Of a stretch of 64,000 nucleotides of DNA, positions 37,101 through 49,100 are shown in pieces. The stretch lies in NCBI GenBank assembly GCA_035048485.1, contig CM068580.1, forward strand, positions 39,917,585 through 39,981,584, written 5' to 3'. The position numbers and the translations under genes are program-made. Positions within the stretch are counted from its first letter, which is position 1; every line of letters begins with the position of its first letter. A model generated the notes under the pieces. That model saw only the letters and a program-made list of their open reading frames with translations, was not told the DNA's origin and made no database searches. This stretch comes from Pteria penguin (taxonomy: Eukaryota > Mollusca > Bivalvia > Pterioida > Pteriidae).

Positions 37101-40100
37101 ATTCATTTCTTACCAACTTACGGTAACCATATTTCTATAATTAAGTAATTATTCGGTCTGATAAAGCTCGTTCGGTCTGATAGAATTCACAAAGTTATCG
37201 GACCGAATGCTTGGTACTTTTTGAAAGTTTTCAAGAAGTATGCAATAAGGTTAGCTTCAACGCTTCCTTGGCTTTATTTATTAAGGCGAAATGACCTAGG
37301 GCGAAACAACTTAGGTGCGAACGGGTTTTAGGGCGAAACAGCCCGGAATCCTTGTAATACATGTTAATTGAATTGATGATTGTGCTACTTATGTCTTATC
37401 CTTCATAAAATTACAAGATTTTAAATTACTAGAGAAAAGTTCTACATCAGTAATGGCAGTATAGATAGTAGCCGCAAGTAGTGGCCCTAAATGAATCCTA
37501 TCATTCATTTAGGGCCACTACTTGCAGCTATATAGATAGACAACAATCGCACGAGACGACTTCAATTGATATTAATAATTATCCTATAATAAACGTACAC
37601 CAAAATATTTATTCATAAAACTTTATTTTCATCAATAAAAAGATAATTAATATTTCAAACATATTTGAATATAATGATGAATCTCTATGTGGGGCGACCT
37701 TACTTGACAATATGGAGCGACTTAACCGATATATGGCGACTTGACTTTGGGGCGACCTCACTTTGGGGCGACTTAACCTGACTCCCATTAATAATGTCAT
37801 TAGCCTTGGCCTTGCATTTAGTACAACAGTTTATCCATTGTTTATACTCGTGATACTACGTTTTAGACCACTAGTTTATCCAATGTTGATGTGACAATTT
37901 TTATTCAAGTAATAAAATTATAACTTACCCCATGTATCCATGATAGAATTAATTTTTAAGTTGTGTATACTATATATCATCCCAGGTTGGACATGCCTTC
38001 AGTGGTGTCATCTGTTGTCATTGTTGCTCAAAATTCTTTGTTATATTTTACTGTTAGATATCAGATCAAGTTTACATTGCACATATTCTGTATATCAACA
38101 CATCTTTCATGACTCTAAATCTGTTAATAAGCTTAATACTAGTACAGAATGTTTTGAGAGATCTTCTTGTACCCCAAACATCAGCACAAAAATTCAATGT
38201 CCACATGGATACAGACATTAAACTTTGGTCATGACCTATGAACAGTGAGAAACAAGGCTTGATATTTCAGATGTGTATTTCTTGTGACATGTGCTTTCAC
38301 TGGATACCAAAATTTTTGACTTTGTGACATTGACCTTGGACTCTGACCTCCTGTTCAGAAACTTTAACTTAGACTTTATCTCTTGCCCTGTAAGACAGCC
38401 TTATAGGGCTTTCATATTTCACATAAAGACTTCTCAGTGTCCGAGCTTTCATTTGGTACCATGGCAGTGAACATATATGTGCAAAATGTAGTGACCTACC
38501 ATAGACTTTGAGTTTGACTTACTTTTCACATCTTTAACCTAAGCTACAATACATGTGTTACTGTATATCATTTGAACCATAAAGAAGAAGACTTTCATAT
38601 TTCACATACAGATTTCTGAGGATCAGAGCTACATTGTATGTTTTATTTTGTAATATTCTGTTCTCATAAAATCTTAACGCTGCATCTAGAATCCTTGAAT
38701 TGAAGGCACTTTTTTATTAAAGTTATAGTAATAGTACCATTCATGTATGGGTACGTGTGAGTGTGTGCATGTGTCTGTAACAAAACCTTGTAAACACTCT
38801 AGAAGTTCAGTTTTGGCCTTACCAATATAGGGTTTATACATGTACTATACATATAGTTTAAGAGTGACGGGAGGAGGATCCTATTGATTCTGGGGTTAAA
38901 GGTTACAGTCACTAGAAGTCATCATAGAAAAACCTTGTGGACACTATAAAAGTCACAGTTTTGGCCCTGTTAGGTTCATACTTCATATGTGGTGGGGGTA
39001 TGATGAGAGAGAGATCACTATTGATTTTGGAGTTAAAAGGTCAAAGGTTAAGGTCAGTAGAGGTCATCATAGAAAAGCCTTGTAGACACTATAGAAGTCA
39101 CAGTTTTGGTCTTATTGGGTTCACATTTTACATATACATGTAGCCTACATGTATCAGAGATGTTGAAAAGTTATTAAACATGTCAGTCATTTTCTGTGAT
39201 TTTGAAAATTTTGTTAGTCAGGACAATGAAATATATAGAAAAAGTTTCAGCATTTTGTCAGTCCGAATGAAATTTTTTTAGTAAAAACCATCAAACTGAC
39301 ACTTTTCAAGACCACTGATATAGCTTAAGTATAATGAGACGAAGATCATTATTGATTTTGGGTTCAAAAGGTCAAGGCAATTATTGGTTTTCATGGAAAA
39401 CTTTGTGACAGAAGCTATGATTTTAGCACTATTGTGTTTATACGTACAGCTTTAGTATAATGAGAGGAAGATCCCTATTGATTCTTGGGTCAGAAGGTCA
39501 ATTTTTAGCTCACCTGAGCCAAAGGCTCAAGTGAGCTATTGGCATCACTCTTCGTCCGTCGTCCGTCGTCCGTCCGTAAACTTTTCACATTTTCAACTTC
39601 TTCTTCAGAACCGCTTAAAGGATTTGCATGAAACTTGGTGTGGATGAAGTACTAGGGGTCCTCTACCAAGTTTGTTCATTTCATATAAATCCCTCAATAG
39701 GTGGCGCCACCATTGCTAAAAATAGATCTCAGAGGGTACCCCTCTTTGAAAATCTTCTTCTCCAGAACCAGTGTATGGACTATAAAACTAATGGCATCTG
39801 AGTGATCTAGAAGGATGTATGTCTAAAGTTTGTTCATATCGTTGAAATCCGATAAATAATTTTTGACGTTTTTTTTTACGTTTTTTGGGACTTTGTAATT
39901 TTAATGCAGAAAAGAAGTATTTTTGTCTTTTAGTAAACATTGATGCATTAATTTGGTTTAATTTGATCATTTTTATGATGAGAAATACTACTGCGAAGAA
40001 ATTTTTTCAATATTTCATTTTTTGGATTTTTTATGAATTTTCTAAGACTTTCAAGAAAAAGGGGGGTGGGACAATTGGTGTAAACATTTCACAGTTTGAA

Positions 40101-43100
40101 CTTTTTCTTCAGAACCACTTGCTGGAATTCAATGAAACTTGGCATGCATCAAGTACTCAAGGTCCCCGACAAATGTGGTCATCTTTGTCAGGATCCATCA
40201 ATAGGTGGCGCCACCACAGGCAAAAGTAGGTCAAAGAAGGTACCCTACTTTGACAAACTTCTTCTTCAGACCGGGGGCATACAGAGACTAACCGAATGCA
40301 TAGGAATGATCTAGAGGGATGTGTGAAGAAGTGTTGTTATTTTTGGTTCCATTCCGAAATCAAATTTTTGACGTTTTTTCATTTTTATTTTGGACTTTGT
40401 TATTTTAATGCATTAAAGAGTTATTATTTTCTTTTAGTAATCATTGATGCATTCATTTGGTTTCATTTAATCATTTCTATGGTAAGGAATGCTGGTGTGA
40501 AGGAATTTTTTCAATATCTCGATTTTTGAATTTTTTATGAATTTTTTAAGACTTCCAAGAAAAGGGGGGGGGGACAATTTTTCATATCTTCAACTTGATC
40601 TACAGAACAACTTGAAGGATTGTGATAAAACTGGGTAGGATGCAAGTACTCATAGTCCTTTTCAAAGGTTTTGTTTTTTGTGCGGATCATCCAAATTGGT
40701 TAACAGATAATGCCACCATGTCTAAAAGTAGGTCTCACAATGGTACATATACCACTAGGTAATTGAAATATGGAGAGTAGCGGTTCAAATCCAGCTGTGG
40801 TCAAAAAAATTTTTTTTTTTTTTTTACACATCTAAATAAGTTTTTAGATGTTTCTCAACACTCAACATATGAAATTAGGAATTTTACGTTTAAGACTTCC
40901 AAAAAAAAGGGGGGGGGGTGGGGGGGGGGGTGTGTTGGCCATTTTTCACATTTTCAACTTTTTCTACAAAACTGTTTGAAGGATTTTAATAAATCTTGGT
41001 AGAAATAAGTCACTTATGATCCTCTTCAAATTCTGTTGTTTTCGTCCAGACCTCTTTACAGGTGGCGCCACCATAGTCAAGAGTAGGTCACAAAAGAGTT
41101 CCCTCGTTTAACAATATTCTTTTTCATACGGGCTGTATACAGAGACAAACAGAATGCATAGAAATGATCTAGAGGGATGAGTGAAGATGTATTGTCATTT
41201 TGGTTCCCTTCCAAAATCAAATTTTAGAATTTTTTTCGACATTTCTTTGGACTTGGTGATTCAAAGCAGAAAAAAGTGTCTTATTTCCTAGTTAATTGAT
41301 AATGATGATTTCTTATGGACTATTGTGATCATAATTATGGTAAGGATTGTTACTTTGAAAGAATTTTGTCAATATCGCAATTTTTGGATTTTCTATGAAT
41401 TTTTTAAGACTTCCAAATGAGGGTGTATAGGAACAATTCAATCACATTTTTCACTTCTGCTGTTATACCACATGAAAGATTTTAATGAAACATGGAATAC
41501 ATGAAGTACTAAAAGTCCTCTATCAATTTGGTAAATTTCATCCAAATTGGTTAACAGATAATGCCACCATGTCTAAAAAGCAGTTCTCACAATAGTACAT
41601 ATACCACTTGGTAATTGAAATATGGAGAGTAGCGGTTCAAATCCAGCTGTGGTCAAATTTTTTTTTTCATTTCTTTACACATCTAAATAAGTTTTTAGAT
41701 GTTTCTCAACACTCAACATATGAAATTAGGCAATTTTAAGTTAGATCTGGACAATATTTGAAACAATTGTTGTTCATGACCCAGACTTGAAATCAGTCAA
41801 CAAAAGGCCCCACCTAAAGAAAATGACTAACTTGTTGCCCTGAATGACTTCTTGCAGAGACAAAGGAAATGCTTAATATCAAAATCACCTGAATGGATGT
41901 GCAAAAAAGTGTTGTTTTTTATTCTAGCCTGAAATAAAATTTGACATATTTTCAACATCTGTGTTGACTTGGTCACATTAATGCAAAAATAAATGAATTT
42001 TTCCTTCATGCATGACTGATAATATAGGTACTCAGGTGAGCGATATAGGCCCACTTGGGCCTCTTGTTTATTTAGTACCATGGATTTTGCAGCCATGCGA
42101 GGGGATGCCACACTTGGCATTGCACTTGTCATTTTTATGCTCCCCGAAAACTTGTGTGTCTGTCCATCCGTCCAAGCTCATATCTCCTATACCTTTCATC
42201 AGAATTTGTTTGTACTTCACCATAATATTATTTAGGTTAAGGGCTTTTGGATAAAGGTCATTCAAGGTCATTTCTGAAAGGTCTAGGTCACTTATTAACT
42301 ATGAATTATAGTAACATGAAGTACTCATATCTCCTATACCTTTCATCAGAATTTGATCATACTTCACCAAAATGTTCTTTAGGTTAAGGATTTAGGACAA
42401 AGGTCACTCAAGGTCATTTCTGAAAGGTCAAGGTCACTTATTAACTATGACTTAAAATACCATGTAGTATGCATATCTCCTACACCTTTTATCAGAATTT
42501 AATCATACTTCACCAAAGTGTTATTTAGGTTAAGGGCTTCTGAACAAAGTTCACTCAAGGTCATTTCTGAAAGGTCAAGGTAACTTTTTAACTTTGACTT
42601 AAAATACCATGAAATACTTTTATCTCTTAAACCTTTCATCATAATTTTATCATACTTCACCAGAAATGTTATTTAGGTTAAGAGCTTTTGGACAAATGTC
42701 ACTCAAGGTCATTTCTGAAAGGTCATGTTCATGATAAAAAGTTTTATTTCATAACTAGTCAAGGTCAAGCTTACTCATTTTAGTTTAAGATACTGTGATC
42801 ACTCATTGTTCTACAGATGACTCAATTGGATATCCATATGATACATTGAGATTTGAAATCGTCATCAATTAATACAATGATTTTCTATATACTGACTCAT
42901 TCAATTTCTTCATTATTTCTGTGCTTCTTGGGGCATCTATCTGATTTTTTTGTATATGAATTGAGTCATCATAACTGCCGTTCAGGGAGCATACATCAGT
43001 TTTACTGATACTCTTGTTATTTTTGTGTAAAGTGGTGGAATCATATTTGATAGTTGCAACATTTGAAAAGTCTCCTCATTCCGGCAAATTTTGTTATCTT

Positions 43101-46100
43101 CTGACAACTCCTGTTTGGCGTTCTCAAAAATCGAAGACCTATACAAATGTATGTTTCCAAAACCTTATCATTATGGGCAGCTATTGTCAGGACTTTATAT
43201 TCATTGTGACAAGACCTTCCATTGCAATTTTCACTCGGTAACTTTATCCTTGATATTGTGGTCTTTTCAAACATTTTAACATTGGATATACAATGTACCT
43301 TTTGATTCGTTTGAATGATAACAGATGTTTCAATTTTTTACAAGAGTATTCCTTGTGACAGTACCTTTCTATTTGTACCAAGCTTTTTTATCTAATGACA
43401 TTGACCTTGACCTTTTACAAGTGCCTAGCTGCCCAACACTTAACATAATTTTGGCCATAATGTTTGAATGAAAAGAAATAGAGCTTTGATATTTCTTGTA
43501 CCATATTTTTATCCAGTGACTTTTATCTACAGTGTAGTCCAAGTTGTTGATTAAAATAAAAATAGTAAAATTATAAAACACCTGTAAAGGTCACTGTATT
43601 GTAGGGATTTGACTTTGAACTTTGACTTTCATAGCACAGTGTTATAAATATATTTGTGTATATTGTTGTTTGTGGTCTTCAGTATTTCAGTAACATGTTT
43701 ATTTCTATTATTATAAAATCTTTCAATAAAAATTTGTTTTGTTAATTTACAGGAGCTTACATACTTCACAAAGAAAGAAATATTGCAGTAAGTATTTAAT
43801 ATTTTTAACATTGGTCAACATCCTTAGCATAAAATCTTTCATGATATTTTTGAAAATATACAGTGTAAATGTACATATAAGAAAGTTATTCTTTAAAAAC
43901 TATAGATGGAAAGTATAGTGATTTGCATGGTATACATGGAGTTTATCTTTTGACAATATATTTTCAGCGTATACAAAAGATTTTCACAGCTGAACAGCAA
44001 GGTTTTAAACGACAAAAATGCCAAACTATCAAGGGAGGAAATTCTTCAACTCCCAGAGCTGCAGGTACTTATACTTGTATCCTTCATTTGATATGGTATT
44101 TATCATATATTACATGATTTGGAAGAATTTCATTTCAAAGGAAACCTCTAGTAAATTAAAGTTATTTGCCTCATCAAATCACTAAAGCCGCATCAAAAAT
44201 ATGTATGTTTATAGATAAAGTCAGTTTAAATACACATACATGTATTTACAGAAAATGAGAAGATTTTTCCTCAAATCATTTGAAATGAATATTCTTGTTC
44301 TTGAGTTGCATTGCTTTTGGTCAGAATTTCTTGATGATGTGTTTTTTACTATAATCAAGGCAGGCATGACCATATGCATTAAGTGTTTGCTTTGTATGCC
44401 AAGATCCCAAATGATTTTAGGGTCAAAGGTCAAGGTCACATTCACTACTGCCAAAAATAGGTTCCAATTATTGGTTTCAGGATAATAATTCAAGGTCCTT
44501 GTATCATATCCAGTTAAATTAGGATATACAGATACTTATCAAAAGAGGAAGAAGCCTAAGATTTTGAGATCAAAGGTCAGAGTCACTACTGGTAAAAAGA
44601 GATTGTAATTCTTGGTTTCTGGACGATAAACGTTCCTTGCATCGAATCCAAACCAAATTTTGATATATTGATACTTGTCAAAAGGGGAAGATGCCTTTTG
44701 ATTTTGGGATCATCAGGTCAAAGATCATGGTCACTACTAATTAGGACAAATTGCATTTAATTAAAAAATAAATTATTGGATTCCAGATAATAATTGATTA
44801 ACTCAACTCAAGTTCATTGCATTGTATCCAAACCAAATTTGGATATATCAGTACTTATTAATTGGCTTAGGGGTCAATAGATTGAAAAACAAGGTCACCA
44901 CTGGTAAAAAGTGACTGAAATTAATGGTTTTTGGATGAAAAAAATCAAATACCTTATATCTTATATGAAACATATTAAATCTTTTCAAAAGGGGAGGGTG
45001 CTTAGTGATTTGAGGTCAATAGGTCAAATGTCAAATTCACTTCTGGCAATGTTTTGTAGGAGTTATGGCACATGAAAGTAATACTTAAAAATGCTTTATT
45101 AATCATTTTAGCATGAGCATACACTTTATGAACATGCTCTTGTTTTGTATGCTTTTCCCATTTACTGGCCATACCTGAAATCCCTTTACACCTTTAGCTG
45201 GGAATTTTTACTCACAGATTCTGGTCATTTGAGGATGAACCATGTTGATTATGAGGTTCAAAGGTCAAAGGTCAAGGTCACAGAATGGATAATTGAATAT
45301 GATTTCAAGACCATAATTGAATCCTTTTTACATCAGTGGGCATAAAACTTCTTACACAGACTCACTATCAAGGATGTACCCATTCGGGACAACCTCACCC
45401 TTTACTTGTACCTGTGTAAAAAGACTCGGACGTCACTCGGCGGAATGACTTTCATCGATTCCATGCATCAATGGATTTCCTGCATTGTACTCCGTAATAT
45501 ATCAGCGATGTAAAATGTGATCCTGTACACAATCTATGTCATCTATGTCAAGTTAAGTAATTAAAGCTGCAACAGTTCGGTATTAATGTTTAATTTAAGT
45601 CTGTTGAATTATGAAAGTCTTCTACCGTCTTCATTACATGCCAAGCACTGACCTATATGTCTTGTACACATGCAAGCGTCCATTACTACAGGAACTGTTT
45701 TTCAATAATGGCTACGAGTGACGTCCGAGGTTTTTTATGCAGGAAAAGGTCGAGGATGTCCGAATGGAGTGTGCCCTGTTCATACAGAGGTGAAAGGTCA
45801 AGGTCACAAAATCTGGACAACTTGATATGGTTTCTGGACCAAAACTGAATTTCCTTTACACCTTTCATTGTAAACCATCACACACAGACTCTCCCTATTG
45901 GTTTAGGAGTCAACAGGTCAATTCTTTGTCACAACTTCTTAAGCTTTATTACCAGTATATCTTTTGAACAATAAGAGTGAGGGTTTTTATATTGTACATG
46001 TATATAGTTTGCTTATGATGACAGTTTTCTAGTGATGTTATGATTTTGACCACGTGACCTTAACCTTTAAATTTTACCTTTGTTTTTAACACTAATTAAC

Positions 46101-49100
46101 CTTTATTATATCTTTTGAGCAGTAAAATTAGTTTCATTCATATTTTGAAGCTTTTGTTACAATGTATCTTGGATATACACAAGGTTATGTCATGACCTTC
46201 AACCAAGATCGCTGCTAGCTCATGAACGAATTCATTGTTAAAATTCACTACAGCTGCTGTGAGGTGTATTTGTCCCATTAAAACAATTCTAAATTATTTA
46301 GTATATTCAAATAACATGGACAAGAATTGCATCCCTAAGATTATTGCAGTTGAAAATTCTAATTACTAAGCTATCTCAAATTTTACTAATTGCAAAGTAT
46401 TCAGTTAAATTTAATAGAAGGACTTTGTTTTTGGATAACATATATGACTTTCTCATTTTAGAGTTTACATGGTAAAGTGTATTTTGATACCACTGCTTTG
46501 GTAAACGAGAATATTAAGTGGAGTAAATTTTTGGGGGGTTTATATGATACCATTTTCATGAATTAATGAAAGAATATGGTCAAGCAGTATTTTAATCTAA
46601 TTACAGGTAAATCCATTCAACGATCGAATCACTACAGTCTTTTCTAGTAGTGGGGATGGTGGGATGACATTCGAGGATTTTCTAGATATGATGTCAGTGT
46701 TCAGCGATAGTGCCCCCAAAAATGTCAAAGTGGAATATGCATTCAGAATATATGGTAAGTTGTGAATACACAGTGCTCTGTATATGTAGATGGAAAAGAC
46801 TGTATAAAACAATTACCGGTAATGATTCAGTATATAATGCTTCTTTATATATGACAAGATTTTGTTAACAGATGGCATTATCGATTGATTGATGATCTCT
46901 CAAAAGAAGTACTAACTAAGAAGATTTACTTGGTATGATACATATTGTTAACTGTATTATTGATCAGATCAGAATGTGAAACAGGTGTGACTAAATGGAA
47001 CAGGCTTTTGGCTTGTGACCGAAAAGTCTGATGTTTGACTCCCACCGTGGGCACATCAGTGTCCTGTTTTTCGGATGAGACAGTTAACACCAAGGTTCTA
47101 TATTGTGGTAGGCATGGCACGTAAAAGATTCCTCACTGCTTTGGGTGGGTCTGAAAAGACTGTTGCAAAGGTATAAATTCCTATGCAATGCATCGGGCAG
47201 ATGCTGTTACCATATATGTGAAAAATGTTGAGGAGTAATATAAAACAATTATCAATCAACCAGTCTTTATAAGTTTTTGAGATGTGAGATTATTGTTTGG
47301 GTTTTTTGCAGATTTTGATGAGGATGATGTAATCAGTAGTAATGATTTGAAAGAGGTTGTCAACAGACTGACTGGGAAAGAGCAGCAATTGTCAGAAGAT
47401 GAAATGCAGCAACTCATTGATAATGTAAGATGTTAAAAAGATATACATGAATTAACGGTTTTGATGTGAATATTTTCTCCAGTTGTATAATTGTATTCAG
47501 TTGTTATAGTCATTTATTTTGCCTCAGACTAGTTTGATCCAATAGCATTACTAGAATCTGGTCATGTGACTGATTTCCAATTCTTCTGGACCATCAGTAG
47601 CGATATGTTGGACAGCAATGGCGATTTTGAGGCTGAAGAAAAACAAAACCATCTACTTATGTCTACTGTCTATTTATCCTTCATGCCTTTGATATTGGTC
47701 CTCAACAAAATAAAACAGTTATTAAGTTTGTTACTGACTGTCCACAGAAATTTGTCCGGTTGATCAACCGGACAAATTTCTGTGGACAGTCAGTAACAAA
47801 CCTAACAACTAATAGGTAATGTCCAATAAATGTTCTCATTACATAATTTTGTCCTGTCAGTGGCTTAATGGTTTTATGATTTAGACTTCATTTATGAAAT
47901 ATAGGCTGTCAAATATAAGTCACAACATTTACAGCATGTTTGTGGTTTATGTTTATATGACTGAAGTTGTTTACAAACATTAATACTGAGTTTATTACGT
48001 TTATCTCCATGGTGACTTCTGCCACATAACTGAGCCAGTAACTCCTCATTTTTCTCTGATATATAATCTACTAGTAAGGTTAGAGTTTATTACGTTTATT
48101 GATATATAATCTACTGGTAAGGTTAGTGTGAGGGGATCCACTTCTGATGCCCCATAGCAGAAAGCAATGATGTGGGTTTGGGGTTGTCTGTGGAAAAAAT
48201 TCAGTATTAACCATAATATTTGTTATGTATTATGTAAGAGCAATGATGTTTGGTATTTGATGTATAAATCCTGTTTATATATCGTTTACTTTCATACCAG
48301 ATTTTGAAGTTGAAATTAGGTGTACTTTTCTTAAAACTTTTTGCCTTAATTAACCCATCGCTTTGGTGGAATATTTGTTCAATTTTGTGATGTGACTATT
48401 CATTTATGATGTTTATCTGAAGTATAGCAAAGTGTCAGAGGTACAAAATATTAAAACCTCATCCCATTTAACAATTTGAAACCTTAATTGAAGGGTCATT
48501 TGGCTATTTCAATCCCAAACTGTAACAGACAGAGCTTTGGTAATACCAGTATAATGTGTTATCATTCTTAAAAGTCCTTTCCTAAGATAGCAGAGATGTG
48601 AATTTGTGATTTTGACTTTTTTTAATGATTGAATATAATGTGTTTGAGTATTTATGACTAAGTATTTACAATGATTTGAAATTAGTGATGTGAGTCGTTT
48701 ACATTTATCTCTGTATTCATTTGCTCTAACTTTGTAGAGATAGAGATTTAAGGCTTGCAAGGTATATCCTACAGTTGACATCTACTTATAAACTGTACAT
48801 GTGTATGTACAGTGTATATTGCTTATATAACTCGGTCAGTTCTCGTTTCTTTGTAGATTTTGGAGGAGGCAGATTTAGACGATGATGATTCCTTGTCTTT
48901 TGCCGAGTTTGAACATGTCATCTCCAAAGCCCCAGATTTCATAAAGTATGTGAATTGAAATGAAATATAAACAGAACTCATCTTAATTTAGGGAACTTAC
49001 CATGTACTTTTGTTTTGGTCAGTTTAATCAAAAATGTTACCTGGTAGTGAAATGTCTTCAGGACATACATACTTCTTTGTTTTTAACTGAAGGGTCATGT

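Larger units (their letters stand above)
35416..37793. mobile_element. Foldback-type element with long, internally repetitive inverted ends
   Basis: The left end (35424-35523) and right end (37680-37786) are inverted repeats of about 100 bp, built from GGTTAAGTCGCCCCAAAGTG and related AAGTCGCCC blocks. ATTAATA borders both sides (35416-35422 and 37787-37793), a possible 7-bp target duplication, though ATTAAT is itself palindromic. A second inverted pair with TTCGCCCT blocks lies inside (about 35600-35695 and 37283-37345), as if one element had inserted into another. No transposase frame was found. It lies in CIB1 intron 1, 8 bp beyond the Tc1/mariner-like element. Confidence 0.65.

Noticed and set aside
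40785..41660. tRNA genes at 'ggttcaaatccagctgtggt'
   Set aside because: A B-box-like word followed by poly-T is present twice, but no A box or cloverleaf could be built and the segment is part of a repeat element.
47566..47763. Small plus-strand frame in CIB1 intron 5
   Set aside because: It ends inside the 76-bp palindrome and lacks splice sites or any known motif.
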